Assembly (NCBI RefSeq): GCF_016862315.1
Contig: NZ_BOMS01000106.1
Location: forward strand, 1-57,252
Direction of reading: 5' to 3'
DNA: 57,252 bases
Source of the DNA: Actinoplanes palleronii
Lineage (GTDB): Bacteria > Actinomycetota > Actinomycetes > Mycobacteriales > Micromonosporaceae
Positions 41,423 to 49,904 of the stretch are shown piece after piece. A program made the position numbers and the translations under genes. The stretch's first letter is position 1. The number at the start of each line of letters is the position of its first letter. The notes below the pieces were generated by a model, which made no database searches, was not told the origin of the DNA, and worked only from the letters and a program-made list of their open reading frames with translations.

Positions 41423-42924
41423 CCGGACCCGATCCCACCAGCACCCTGCCGCCCGGTTTCGTCGTCGTGCTCGACGAGAAGACCCGGGTCGTCGACAACG
41501 GCCGGGCCCTGCTCGGCGGGGCGCCCACCACCCACCTGCTGCGGCTGACACCGCGCGCGCGGGCACTGTTCTCCGGCCGGACGCTGCGGGTGCGTGACGC
41601 GGCGAGCGCGAAACTCGCCGACCGGCTGCTCGACCTCGCGATCGCGCATCCACTCGTCGGTGAGCTGCCGGCGCATCCCGATGCCCGGTGCACCTACGTC
41701 ATCCCGGTGCACGACCGGCCCGGACCGCTCGACCGGCTGCTGGCCAGCATCGGCCCGAGCCATCAGGTGATCGTGGTGGACGACGCCTCCACCGACCGGG
41801 CCGGCATCGCCGCGGTCGCCGCCCGGCACGGCGCGCGGCTGCTCGCGCTGCCGGACAACCTCGGGCCGGCCGGTGCCCGCAACGCCGGGCTGCGGGAGGT
41901 GCGCACGCCGTTCGTGGCGTTCGTGGACTCCGACATCGTGCTGGCCGCGGACACCGTGCCGACCCTGCTCAGACACTTCACCGACCCGCGGACGGCGGTG
42001 GCGGTGCCGCGCATCACCGGGCTGCACACCGCGTCGTCACAGACCTGGATCGGGCGGTTCGAGAACGCGCGGGGCTCGCTGGATCTGGGTGCCCGGCCGG
42101 CGTCGGTGCGGCCCGGGTCGTACGTCTCCTGGGCGTCGACGGCGTGTTCGGTCGCCCGGGTGGCCGCGATCGGCGACGGGTTCGACGAGAGCATGCGGGT
42201 CGCCGAGGACGTCGACTTCGGCTGGCGGGCGGTCGCGGCCGGCTGGCGGGTCCGGTTCGAACCATCGGTCGCCGCGGCGCACGAGCACCGGGCGGCGTTC
42301 GGCGACTGGTTCGTCCGCAAGCTGCAGTACGGCACCGGCGCGCACCCGCTCGCGCTCCGCCACCCGCAGTCGGTCGCCCCGGCGATCGTGGCGCCATGGA
42401 GCGCCGCCCTGACCGTCGCGCTGCTGGCCCAGCGCCGCTGGTCGCTGCCGGTCGCGGCAGCGATCTGCGGGGTCACCGCGGTGCGGATCGCCCGCAAGCT
42501 CGACGTCGAGGGCTCGGCCGGGATCGCCGCGCGGCTCACCGCCGGTGGCGCGGTCGGCACCCTGCTGCAGACCGGCGCCCTGGTCACCCGGCACTGGTGG
42601 CCGGTCACGGTGGCGGGCTGCCTGGTCTCCCGGCGGGTGCGCCGGGCGGCCGCGGTCGCCGCCGTGGCCGACGTGGTGCTGGAGTACGCGAACAACCACA
42701 CGATCGAGCTCGACCCGCCCCGCTACTGGCTCGCCCACCGGCTCGACGATGTCGCGTACGGCGCCGGGGTGTGGCTGTCCGCCCTGCGTGGCCGGTCGGT
42801 GGCCGCGCTGCTGCCTCAGCTGCGGCGTTCCGGCACGTCGAGGAAGCCGGTCGCCAGCCGGCGGAACAACGCGTCGAGCAGCGCGCTGAGGTCGGCCGTC
42901 TCCTCCTCGAGCCACAGCTCGTAG
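41419..42924 (+). CDS. mftF: Mycofactocin glycosyltransferase MftF
   Basis: A 501-aa family-2 glycosyltransferase that adds the beta-glucan chain to mycofactocin. The GT-A core begins near residue 90 (TYVIPVHDRPGPLDRLLASI) and has VVDDASTD, the metal-binding DSDIV (about 172) and the EDVDFGWR acceptor motif near 256. Hydrophobic segments lie at about 320-420. The last 35 residues or so are a low-complexity Ser/Arg tail encoded opposite the end of mftR (109-bp antisense overlap), making the protein slightly longer than the roughly 470 aa typical of mycobacteria. Confidence 0.93.
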   Translation: MTGPDPTSTLPPGFVVVLDEKTRVVDNGRALLGGAPTTHLLRLTPRARALFSGRTLRVRDAASAKLADRLLDLAIAHPLVGELPAHPDARCTYVIPVHDRPGPLDRLLASIGPSHQVIVVDDASTDRAGIAAVAARHGARLLALPDNLGPAGARNAGLREVRTPFVAFVDSDIVLAADTVPTLLRHFTDPRTAVAVPRITGLHTASSQTWIGRFENARGSLDLGARPASVRPGSYVSWASTACSVARVAAIGDGFDESMRVAEDVDFGWRAVAAGWRVRFEPSVAAAHEHRAAFGDWFVRKLQYGTGAHPLALRHPQSVAPAIVAPWSAALTVALLAQRRWSLPVAAAICGVTAVRIARKLDVEGSAGIAARLTAGGAVGTLLQTGALVTRHWWPVTVAGCLVSRRVRRAAAVAAVADVVLEYANNHTIELDPPRYWLAHRLDDVAYGAGVWLSALRGRSVAALLPQLRRSGTSRKPVASRRNNASSSALRSAVSSSSHSS

Positions 42925-43445
42925 GCGGCGACGCTGGTCGCCAGCGCGAGGTGACCGAGCAGCCGCGGGATCGGGTCGGTGGCCCGCAGCCCGGTGCGCG
43001 CCGCCACGAACTCGGTGATCAGCGCCTGCCAGGAGCGGTAACGCAGGGTCGAGTCGGCGCGCAGCGCGGGCACGTGCAGCACGAGCTCCATCCGCCGACG
43101 GTGCCAGGGCACGATGTCGCCGTCGAACCGGTTGAACTCGACCACCGCGGTGCGCAGCGCGTCCATCATCGGCAGGTCGGGGGTCGCGGCCAGCAGCGCG
43201 CTCAGCCGGGTCAGCTGGGCCTCGAAGTCGCCCCAGACCAGGTCGTTCTTGGACGCGAAATACCGGAAGAACGTGCGGCGGCCGATGCCGGCCGCCGCAG
43301 CGATGTCGTCGATCGTGGTGTTGTCGAAACCCTGCCGCTCGAACAGCGCGAAGCCGAGGCGTTCGAGCTCGGCCCGGGACGCGACCCTGGGACGGCCGGT
43401 CCGGACCGGTGGTGGTTTGTCCGCGCTGGTCGCCGGCTCCGCCAC
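42816..43445 (-). CDS. mftR: Mycofactocin-system TetR-family regulator MftR
   Basis: A protein of about 209 aa (GTG 43445, GGAG 6 bp upstream; GTG 43493 would add 16 residues). The N-terminal TetR HTH (about 20-65) reads FALFERQGFDNTTIDDIAAA, then GIGRRTFFRYFASKNDLVWG. The ligand domain has the MftR-type LRYRSWQALITEFVAARTGL segment and ends in AAYELWLEEE. Known MftR represses mft genes and responds to long-chain acyl-CoA. It follows mftD2 by 42-90 bp on the same strand, so the operator upstream of mftD2 would give autoregulation. Confidence 0.92.
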   Translation of the reverse strand: MAEPATSADKPPPVRTGRPRVASRAELERLGFALFERQGFDNTTIDDIAAAAGIGRRTFFRYFASKNDLVWGDFEAQLTRLSALLAATPDLPMMDALRTAVVEFNRFDGDIVPWHRRRMELVLHVPALRADSTLRYRSWQALITEFVAARTGLRATDPIPRLLGHLALATSVAAYELWLEEETADLSALLDALFRRLATGFLDVPERRS

Positions 43446-43535
43446 GCTGTCTCCGCTCGATCGCTCCCGCTCGTCGCGGGAATCCTCCCACACGGGACTT
43501 TCCCGCCCGGGCGGCAGTGGCCTCGCCGGTGCCGC

Positions 43536-44714
43536 TCAGGCCTTGTCGTCGAGGGTGAACCCGGCGGGGACGATGACGTCGTCGCGGTCGAGGTCGTGCA
43601 CGGACGCCTTGCCGAGACCCAGCAGGGTCTCGCTGATGCCCTGCCGCACGATCTCCAGGACGTTGGTGACGCCGCGCTGGCCACCGGCGGCCATCCCCCA
43701 CAGGTAGGCGCGGCCGAGCATGACGGCCTTGGCGCCCAGGGCGAGGGCCTTGACCACGTCGCTGCCGCGGCGGATGCCACCGTCGAGCAGCACCTCGATC
43801 TGGTCGCCGACCGCGTCGACCACGGCGGGCAGGTTGCGGATGCTGGCCGGGGTGGAGTCGAGGTTGTTGCCGCCGTGGTTCGACACCGAGATCGCGGTGG
43901 CGCCGATGTCCACGGCCCGGCGCGCGTCGTCGGCCCGGGTGATGCCCTTGATCATGAAGGGGCCGCCCCACTGCTCCCGCAGCCAGGCCAGGTCCTCCCA
44001 GGTCGGCTGGGACGAGCCCATCCATTGGCCGTACGCGCCGAAGAAGGTCGGCACGGCCGCCTCGCGGGCGCCGAGGTTGGGCACGCCGAGGTCGGGCAGG
44101 TGGCCGCTGCGCAGCCAGGTCCACAGGTATCCCGGCTTGTGCACGACCTGCGGTGCGTACCGCATCATGGCCTGCAGGTTGATCCGCTCCGGGATGTACG
44201 GACTCCCCCAGTCGCGGCGGTAGCCGAACACCCAGTCCACGGTCACGATCAGGCCCTTGGCGCCGGCCGCGCGGGCCCGCTCGGCGCGGGCCAGCACCTC
44301 CTCGCGGGTGCCCACCCAGTACGACTGGAACAGCAGCTTGTCGTTCTCCTTGCCGACCTGCTCGACCGGCTTGGACGCGAACGACGACAGCGCCATGACC
44401 GTGCCCGCGTCCCGGGCGGCCCGGGCCACGGCCAGCTCGCCGTCGGGGTGCACCGCCTGCACACCGGTGGGCGAGATGAGCACCGGCATGCTCACGTCCT
44501 GGCCCATCACCGTGGTGGCCAGGCTCCGCTCGGCCGGCAGGTCGGCGATGTGCGGCCGGAAGCGCAGCTCGCTGAACGCGGCGACGTTGTCGTCCATCGT
44601 CACGCCGGCCTCGGCGCCGGCCACCAGCGCCAGATAGACCCCCTTGGGCAGGCGCTTCTTCGCCCGCCGCTGGGCCTCGGCCACCGTCTCGAACCAGTCT
44701 CGTGTGCTCGCCAT
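43536..44714 (-). CDS. Second MftD-like FMN-dependent dehydrogenase
   Basis: A 392-aa paralogue of MftD (ATG 44714). It aligns end to end with the enzyme at 39525: WFETVAEAQRRAKKRLPKGV at the start, PVLISPTGVQAVHPDGELAV, SVSNHGGNNLD and LLDGGIRRGSDVVKALALGA. It differs at many substrate-facing positions (VDWVFGYRRDWG versus LDWSFSHGRDWG; HKPGYLWTWLRSG). All FMN and catalytic motifs are intact. It may be a redundant MftD or act on another alpha-hydroxy acid or MFT-related molecule. An MftR-type operator lies 42 bp upstream. Confidence 0.88.
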   Translation of the reverse strand: MASTRDWFETVAEAQRRAKKRLPKGVYLALVAGAEAGVTMDDNVAAFSELRFRPHIADLPAERSLATTVMGQDVSMPVLISPTGVQAVHPDGELAVARAARDAGTVMALSSFASKPVEQVGKENDKLLFQSYWVGTREEVLARAERARAAGAKGLIVTVDWVFGYRRDWGSPYIPERINLQAMMRYAPQVVHKPGYLWTWLRSGHLPDLGVPNLGAREAAVPTFFGAYGQWMGSSQPTWEDLAWLREQWGGPFMIKGITRADDARRAVDIGATAISVSNHGGNNLDSTPASIRNLPAVVDAVGDQIEVLLDGGIRRGSDVVKALALGAKAVMLGRAYLWGMAAGGQRGVTNVLEIVRQGISETLLGLGKASVHDLDRDDVIVPAGFTLDDKA

Positions 44715-44755
44715 CGCGTTCTCACCCTTCGTCTCACGACGACCGTACGCTATTT

Positions 44756-44770
44756 TGGCACCACGTGCCA
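44756..44770. promoter_or_regulatory. Candidate MftR operator 2
   Basis: TGGCACCACGTGCCA (arms TGGCAC/GTGCCA, perfect), preceded by ATTT and followed by TAA, 42 bp upstream of mftD2 and matching the site at 37755-37769. Confidence 0.65.
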
Positions 44771-44814
44771 TAACTAGAATGAGCCATATTTAGCGGCTCT
44801 GAGCTGCGCAAACA

Positions 44815-44861
44815 CGGAAAGCCAGTGCGACCGGAACCGGTCCGGGCACACTGGCTTTCCG
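44815..44861 (-). terminator. Terminator after the MFT-coupled SDR gene
   Basis: A 13-bp perfect repeat CGGAAAGCCAGTG / CACTGGCTTTCCG with an inner ACCGG/CCGGT stem, 14 bp past the SDR stop on the minus strand; it insulates mftD2-mftR from the upstream operon. Confidence 0.8.
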
Positions 44862-44874
44862 CACGCATGAGGGG

Positions 44875-45732
44875 CTAGGCGGGGACTCCCGGGTCGGTGA
44901 CCGGACCGAGCTGGCCGCCGTCGAGCTTGAGCTGCTGGCCGGTGACCCACCGCGATTCGTCGCAGGCGAAGTACAGCACCGCCTCGGAGACCTCTTCCGG
45001 CTCCAGCCACGGCACGCCCATCGGCGACTTGTCCACCAGCGCCGGCATCATGTCCTCGCTGGTCGGGCTGTCCAGGTCGGGCCGGAACGCGTGGTACATG
45101 AAGTCGTTGTCCATCATCCCGGAGTGCACGTTGGTGGGGTGCACGACGTTGACCCGGATCCGGCGGCTCGCGAAGACCCGGGACAGGTCGTGCCCGAGGC
45201 GGGCCACGTGCCGTTTCGCGTGCGCGTAGCCCAGACCGCCGGGCCCGCCCCGGTCGACCGTGCCGACCAGTAGCGCGGCCGTGGAGCCGGTCAGGATGAT
45301 CGAGGCGCCGGCCCGCAGGTGCGGCTCGGCGGCGGCCACCGTGTTGAACACCCCGACCAGGTTCACGTCGACGACGTCGAGGAACGCCTTCACCGTGTCG
45401 CTGCCCATGGTCAGGATGCCGGCGTTGGCCACCACGATGTCCAACCGGCCGAACTCGGCCACCCCGGCCTCGACCGCGGCCCGCAGGTCGGCCGCCACCC
45501 GGACGTCGGCCGGCCGGGTGACGATCCGGCGGCCGAGCGCCTCGACCTGTCGTACCGTCTCCTCGAGGTCGTCCTTGCCGGCGAGCGGGTAGGGCACCGT
45601 GTCGATGGCCTCGGGCAGGTCCACGGCGATGATGTCGGCGCCCTCGCGGGCCAACCGCACCGCATGGGTACGACCTTGGCCGCGAGCGGCTCCCGTGATG
45701 AAGGCGACCTTGCCCTCAAGGCGTCCTGGCAT
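44875..45732 (-). CDS. Mycofactocin-coupled SDR family oxidoreductase
   Basis: A 285-aa short-chain dehydrogenase. The TGAARGQGR nucleotide motif lies at residue 14 and the catalytic Ser/Tyr/Lys set in ILTGSTAAL and YAHAKRHVARL. The family-specific insertion after strand 2 (DLPEAIDTVPYPLAGKDDLE) marks the MFT-coupled clade, in which NAD is bound permanently and mycofactocin acts as external electron acceptor; carveol dehydrogenase of rhodococci is the best known example. It likely oxidises a secondary alcohol to a ketone. It is transcribed with the aldehyde dehydrogenase upstream (40-bp gap). Confidence 0.92.
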   Translation of the reverse strand: MPGRLEGKVAFITGAARGQGRTHAVRLAREGADIIAVDLPEAIDTVPYPLAGKDDLEETVRQVEALGRRIVTRPADVRVAADLRAAVEAGVAEFGRLDIVVANAGILTMGSDTVKAFLDVVDVNLVGVFNTVAAAEPHLRAGASIILTGSTAALLVGTVDRGGPGGLGYAHAKRHVARLGHDLSRVFASRRIRVNVVHPTNVHSGMMDNDFMYHAFRPDLDSPTSEDMMPALVDKSPMGVPWLEPEEVSEAVLYFACDESRWVTGQQLKLDGGQLGPVTDPGVPA

Positions 45733-45772
45733 GACTGTCTCCTGCGTTGAATAGTCGGCGGAAGCTGGCTGG

Positions 45773-47308
45773 TCAGAGGTGCGGGCCGTAGCCGGCCGGG
45801 AGCTCGTCGAGGATCACGCTCTTGGGCTCCAGGTACGGCAGGAGCCCCTCGCGGTTGCCCTCGCGGCCGAAGCCGGACTGCTTGAACCCGCCGACGCCCA
45901 TCCGGGGGTCGCTGCGGAAACCGTTGTGCCCCACCGTGCCCGAGCGGATCCGGCGTGCCGCGTAGTAGGCGCGGTCGATGTCGTTGGTGAAGACCGAGGC
46001 GTTGAGGCCGAACACGGTCTGGTTGGCCAGCTCGATCGCGTGTTCCTCGCTGTCGGCCGGGATGACCGACAGCACCGGGCCGAAGATCTCCTCCTGGGCG
46101 ATCGTGGACAGGTTGTCGACGCCGGCGAACACGGTCGGCTCGAGGTAGTAGCCGCGGTCGAAGTCCTTGGGCCGGCCGCCGCCGCTGACCAGCCGCGCCC
46201 CCTCGGCCACACCCTGCTGGATGTAGCTCTCCACCCGGTCGCGCTGGCGCTCCATGGCCAGTGGCCCGATCTGCGCGGCCGGGTCGAACGGGTCGCCGAT
46301 CCGCGCGGCGCCGAAGTGGCTGCCCAGTGCCTCGGCGAACGCGTCGTGACGGTCCCGGGTGACGATCACCCGGGTCAGCGACGCGCACACCTGCCCGTTG
46401 AGGGTGCACTCGGCGGCGGCGAGTGCCTTGGCCGCCGTGTCCAGGTCGTAGTCGTCGAAGATGATCGCCGGTGACTTGCCGCCGAGTTCGAGGGTGTAGC
46501 GCGCGATCCGCTCGCCGCAGATGCCGGCGATCCGCTTGCCCACCGCACTGGAGCCGGTGAAGGCGATCTTGTCGACCCGGGGGTCGCGGACCAGCAGTTC
46601 CGACGCCTCTCGGTCCGCGGTCAGGACGTTGAGCACGCCGGCCGGCAGGCCGATCTCCTCGGCGACCTCGGCCAGCACGTACGCCTCACCGGGCGCCTCG
46701 GGCGGCGCCTTGACGACGACCGTACAGCCCGCGACCAGAGCCGGGGCGACCTTGTAGGCGATCAGCGAGGCGGGCGTGTTCCAGGCGACGATGGCGCCGA
46801 CGACGCCGATCGCCTCGCGCACCACGACGCCGAAGCCGCCCTGCATCGGGGTGTGCCGCACCTCCCAGGCGAAGTCGCCGGCCAGGTCCGCGTAGAAGTC
46901 GTAGGTCGCGCCGACGCGGGCCATCGAGGCGACCGCCATCGTCTGCAGCACCCCGACCTGCCGGGTCCAGAGCAGTCCGGCGTCGTCGGCGCGGCGCCGC
47001 AGCCCCTCGGCGAGCTTGTGGACCCACTCGGCGCGCTCGGCGGGCGCCAGCAGCGACCAGCCGGTGCGGTCGAACGCGGTGCGGGCCGCGGTGATGGCCT
47101 GCGACATGTCCGCCTCGCCGGCCAGCGAGACGCGGTAGTACAGCTCCTCGGTGGCCGGGTCGACGATGCCGAAGCTCGCCGGGGTGGCCGGGGCGACCCA
47201 TCGCCCGTCGATGAAGAACCGATCCGGGTGCCGCAGGGGCACCTCGGCGTCCCGGGCGGCGAACCGCTCGCGCCCCGCCGGTTGATCAGCGCTGAGTTGG
47301 CTGGACAT
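45773..47308 (-). CDS. Aldehyde dehydrogenase (ALDH superfamily)
   Basis: A 511-aa NAD(P)-dependent enzyme converting an aldehyde to the acid. The start is ATG 47308 with GGAGGT directly upstream. The cofactor loop VAWNTPASL lies near 155, FTGSSAVGKRI near 235, the catalytic Glu in LELGGKSP near 260 and the catalytic Cys in NGQVCAS near 294; EEIFGPVLSV closes the fold. It is first in an operon with the MFT-coupled SDR, and the inverted repeat at 47366-47385 is 58 bp upstream. Confidence 0.94.
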   Translation of the reverse strand: MSSQLSADQPAGRERFAARDAEVPLRHPDRFFIDGRWVAPATPASFGIVDPATEELYYRVSLAGEADMSQAITAARTAFDRTGWSLLAPAERAEWVHKLAEGLRRRADDAGLLWTRQVGVLQTMAVASMARVGATYDFYADLAGDFAWEVRHTPMQGGFGVVVREAIGVVGAIVAWNTPASLIAYKVAPALVAGCTVVVKAPPEAPGEAYVLAEVAEEIGLPAGVLNVLTADREASELLVRDPRVDKIAFTGSSAVGKRIAGICGERIARYTLELGGKSPAIIFDDYDLDTAAKALAAAECTLNGQVCASLTRVIVTRDRHDAFAEALGSHFGAARIGDPFDPAAQIGPLAMERQRDRVESYIQQGVAEGARLVSGGGRPKDFDRGYYLEPTVFAGVDNLSTIAQEEIFGPVLSVIPADSEEHAIELANQTVFGLNASVFTNDIDRAYYAARRIRSGTVGHNGFRSDPRMGVGGFKQSGFGREGNREGLLPYLEPKSVILDELPAGYGPHL

Positions 47309-47365
47309 CTGACCTCCGCTCACCGCCACCGCGGGCCGCGCCGTTGGCAGCACACCGTTCCCTTA

Positions 47366-47385
47366 AATGGAACGACTGTTTCATT
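47366..47385. promoter_or_regulatory. Inverted repeat upstream of ALDH gene
   Basis: AATGGAAC-GACT-GTTTCATT (7 of 8 pairs), 58 bp upstream of the ALDH start; the size and symmetry fit a TetR-family operator. Confidence 0.5.
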
Positions 47386-47497
47386 GTAAACACGAACAGC
47401 ATCCGGCGACCGCTGGTCACTGTCAAGAGACGACCTAGAACGTCGTTTCCCGTAACACGTGCTTGACAGTGATTGTTACCTCCAACACACTCGATCA

Positions 47498-47527
47498 CGT
47501 TATAGGGATCATGCGTTCTCTATAACG
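47498..47527. promoter_or_regulatory. Inverted repeat upstream of MFS gene
   Basis: Arms CGTTATAGGGA (47498-47508) and TCTCTATAACG (47517-47527), 10 of 11 pairs, spacer 8 bp, just downstream of a TTGACA hexamer (47463-47468). A repressor bound here would block MFS transcription. Confidence 0.6.
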
Positions 47528-47634
47528 GAACACTCCCTCACGGTGATTACTTCCGCTCAGAACTCCGTGGCTCACTGTGGTGCGGCGCCGCACCGGACGA
47601 GCACGGCCACCGAGGCCACACGAAAGAGGCGAAG

Positions 47635-49110
47635 ATGCCCACTACCACCGATCCGGCGGCCGAGCCGCGCTCCTCGCGCCCGGAGGCGCTGATCATCACG
47701 ATCCTGATCCTGGCCGCCGTCGTCAGCTCCTTCGAGGCGACGATGATGTACACCGCACTGCCCGGGATCATCGAGCAGTTCCACTCCACACCCAGCGCCG
47801 CCGGCTGGATCCTCACCGGGTTCCTGCTGGTCGGCGCCGCGTCGGCCGCCATCAGCGGTCGCCTCGGTGACGCCTTCGGGCGCCGCAACGTGCTGATCGT
47901 CGTCCTGCTCGCGTCAGTCGTCGGCTCGGTCGTCAGCCTGTTCGCCGACAGCCTGGCCGTGCTCGTCGTCGGCCGCTCGATCCAGGGGCTCGCCGGCGGG
48001 CTGGTCCCGCTCTGCGTGGGCATCCTGCGGGAGAACCTGCCGCGCAAGAACCTGCCGGTCGCCGTGGCCACGGTCGCCGGTGCGGCTATGTGCGGCGGCG
48101 CGGCCGGCAACATCGTGGCCGGCAACATCTACGACGCCTGGGGCTGGCACTACATCTTCGTGGTCTCCCTGGTGCTCGCCCTGGTCACGGCGGCCGGCGC
48201 GTTCCTGCTGCCGGCCGCGGTCAGCCGCACCGGCTTCGAGAAGATCGACTGGCTCGGCGGCATCCTGTTCGCACCGGGTATCGCGCTGGCCATGTACGGC
48301 ATCAACCAGAGCCACGAGTGGGGCTGGGACAGCGGCAAGACCTGGGCCTTCATCGCCGGCGGCCTCGCGGTGCTGGCCGCCTGGCTGGCCTGGGAGCTCT
48401 ACACCGACAACCCGCTGCTCAACGTCCGCTACTTCGCCTCGCGCAAGATCGGCCTGACCCTGCTCGTCACCATGCTGGTCTCGTTCGGCACCCTGGGCAT
48501 CTCGGGCTTCCTCGGCCAGCTGGTCATGCAGATGCCGACGATCGCGCCGGTCGGGCTGGGCCTGAGCGCCGGTGTCGCCGGTGACATCTCCTTCGCCTGT
48601 TCGCTGCTCGGCTTCGCGATCGCCCCGCTGAGCGGACGCATCTCCCGGGGTGGCCGCTCCCGCAACGCGTTCCTGATCGGGGCCGCGTTCGGCCTGGCCG
48701 CCGCGATCCTGTCGGCCCTGCTGCTCGGCACGGTGGCCGGCTGGATCGTCTCGCAGCTCGTGCTGACCTGCGCGACCGGTTTCATGCTCAGCTCGCTGCC
48801 GAACCTCGTCGTCGAGGGCGTGCACAGCGAGAACACCAGTGAGGTGTCCGGTTTCTACATGGTCACCCAGAACGCCTTCGCGGCGGTGGGCACGTCGGTC
48901 GGCACGACGATCCTGTCCCGGAACCTCATCGAGGGCACGCCGTTCAGCACCCACGCCAGCTACAACCAGCTGTTCACCATCATCGCGGTCTGCGCCGTGG
49001 CGGCCTTCGTGGTGGCGCTGTTCATCCGCACCGGCTCGCTCGGCGAGTCCGCCGGCGAGCAGGACGCCGCGGCGACCGCGAAGGGCGCGCTGACGCCCCT
49101 CGCGGGCTGA
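47635..49110 (+). CDS. MFS transporter, DHA2 (EmrB/QacA-like)
   Basis: A 491-aa membrane protein from ATG 47635 with about 14 predicted helices. Motif A GRLGDAFGRRNVLI lies in the loop after helix 2 (about 80), and a motif C-like glycine-rich helix (VAGAAMCGGAAGNIVAG) lies near 150. DHA2 proteins are proton-driven exporters of drugs or metabolites. Its setting between catabolic operons suggests import or export of the substrate or a toxic intermediate; direction is not determinable. It converges on the TetR gene. Confidence 0.92.
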   Translation: MPTTTDPAAEPRSSRPEALIITILILAAVVSSFEATMMYTALPGIIEQFHSTPSAAGWILTGFLLVGAASAAISGRLGDAFGRRNVLIVVLLASVVGSVVSLFADSLAVLVVGRSIQGLAGGLVPLCVGILRENLPRKNLPVAVATVAGAAMCGGAAGNIVAGNIYDAWGWHYIFVVSLVLALVTAAGAFLLPAAVSRTGFEKIDWLGGILFAPGIALAMYGINQSHEWGWDSGKTWAFIAGGLAVLAAWLAWELYTDNPLLNVRYFASRKIGLTLLVTMLVSFGTLGISGFLGQLVMQMPTIAPVGLGLSAGVAGDISFACSLLGFAIAPLSGRISRGGRSRNAFLIGAAFGLAAAILSALLLGTVAGWIVSQLVLTCATGFMLSSLPNLVVEGVHSENTSEVSGFYMVTQNAFAAVGTSVGTTILSRNLIEGTPFSTHASYNQLFTIIAVCAVAAFVVALFIRTGSLGESAGEQDAAATAKGALTPLAG

Positions 49111-49117
49111 CCCGAAC

Positions 49118-49143
49118 AAGCCTATCATTAAGCGATAAGGCTT
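49118..49143. terminator. Bidirectional terminator between MFS and TetR genes
   Basis: AAGCCTATC / GATAAGGCTT stem with one bulge, 7 bp past the MFS stop and reaching the TetR stop codon; it is followed by A/T-rich sequence. Confidence 0.65.
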
Positions 49144-49786
49144 AATTGTCGACGACATCGAGATTCAGGTCTCCGAGCGTGACCGCGGTTCCCGGCAACG
49201 GGCTGCCCGGTCGCGCCCGGAGACCGTCGAGCACCAGCCACAGCCAGCGCTGGTGTCGCACGCGCTCGGCGGAGCCGGCCGCCGACGGCTGCGAGCCGAG
49301 CACGAGCGACACCAGGCTCAGCACGTCGCCGGCGCCGACGTCCGCGCGGATCGCCCCCTCGCGCTGCGCGTCGCTCACCAGCCGGTCGAGGGCGGTCATC
49401 ATCTCGCGGTGCACGTCGCGGGACTCCGGTGCGGCGTGCACCGCCGTCCAGGCCTGCGGAGACAGGAACGCGAGGGAGATGGTCAGCAGCAGGTTCTCCG
49501 AGCCGGTCAGCAGCCGGACGAACGCGTCCCACGCGCTCGCCGTCGCGTCGGTCGCGGCCCGCAGGTCGACCAGCACGGCCCGGAACGTGTAGGCGGCCAC
49601 CGCGGCGACCAACTCGCCGCGGTCCGGGAAACGCCGGTACAGGGTGCCGACCCCGACGCCGGCCCGGCGCGCGATCGCCTCCATCGGCACGTCGAGACCG
49701 GACTCGGCGAACAGCTCCCGGGCCGTCGCGATGATCAGGTTCAGGTTTCGGCGGGCGTCCGCCCGCAACACTGGCTCAGCAACCAC
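49142..49786 (-). CDS. TetR-family transcriptional regulator
   Basis: A 214-aa repressor-type protein from GTG 49786. The HTH spans residues 10-57 (LIIATARELFAESGLDVPME, then GVGVGTLYRRFPDRGELV), with a C-terminal ligand domain of the SoxR/YcdC-like kind. It lies back to back with the P450 operon (118-bp divergent gap) and tail to tail with the MFS gene. Candidate targets are either neighbour; the 47498 repeat is a possible site. Confidence 0.92.
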   Translation of the reverse strand: MVAEPVLRADARRNLNLIIATARELFAESGLDVPMEAIARRAGVGVGTLYRRFPDRGELVAAVAAYTFRAVLVDLRAATDATASAWDAFVRLLTGSENLLLTISLAFLSPQAWTAVHAAPESRDVHREMMTALDRLVSDAQREGAIRADVGAGDVLSLVSLVLGSQPSAAGSAERVRHQRWLWLVLDGLRARPGSPLPGTAVTLGDLNLDVVDN

Positions 49787-49904
49787 TTTTTTAAAATCCT
49801 GTTACGAAAAGTATGGCCGCAGGCGACATCATGTGACTAGCCTCGCAGTCATAACCGGACGATGACATTCCGTTTACAGACTAGCCCGCTCCCAGGAGTA
49901 CGCC

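Larger units (their letters stand above)
47309..47634. other. 326-bp divergent regulatory region between ALDH and MFS genes
   Basis: No gene. It is clearly AT-richer than its surroundings and contains two inverted repeats (47366-47385, 47498-47527) and a TTGACA hexamer at 47463-47468 in the MFS direction, so at least two promoters with separate operators are likely. Confidence 0.6.

Noticed and set aside
42037..44124. A 695-codon minus-strand open frame in another phase of mftR/mftD2
   Set aside because: The translation is Arg-rich shadow sequence; the MftR and MftD motifs lie in a different frame.
41688..44777. A 1029-codon plus-strand open frame across mftF, mftR and mftD2
   Set aside because: It is out of frame with mftF and antisense to mftR and mftD2, all of which have clear family motifs. 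Its Arg/Gly/Ala/Pro-rich composition is typical of shadow frames in high-GC DNA.
49787..49904. TGACT-N8-AGTCA as a regulator site before the P450 gene
   Set aside because: The arms are only 5 bp and such repeats are expected by chance; I keep it as unsupported.
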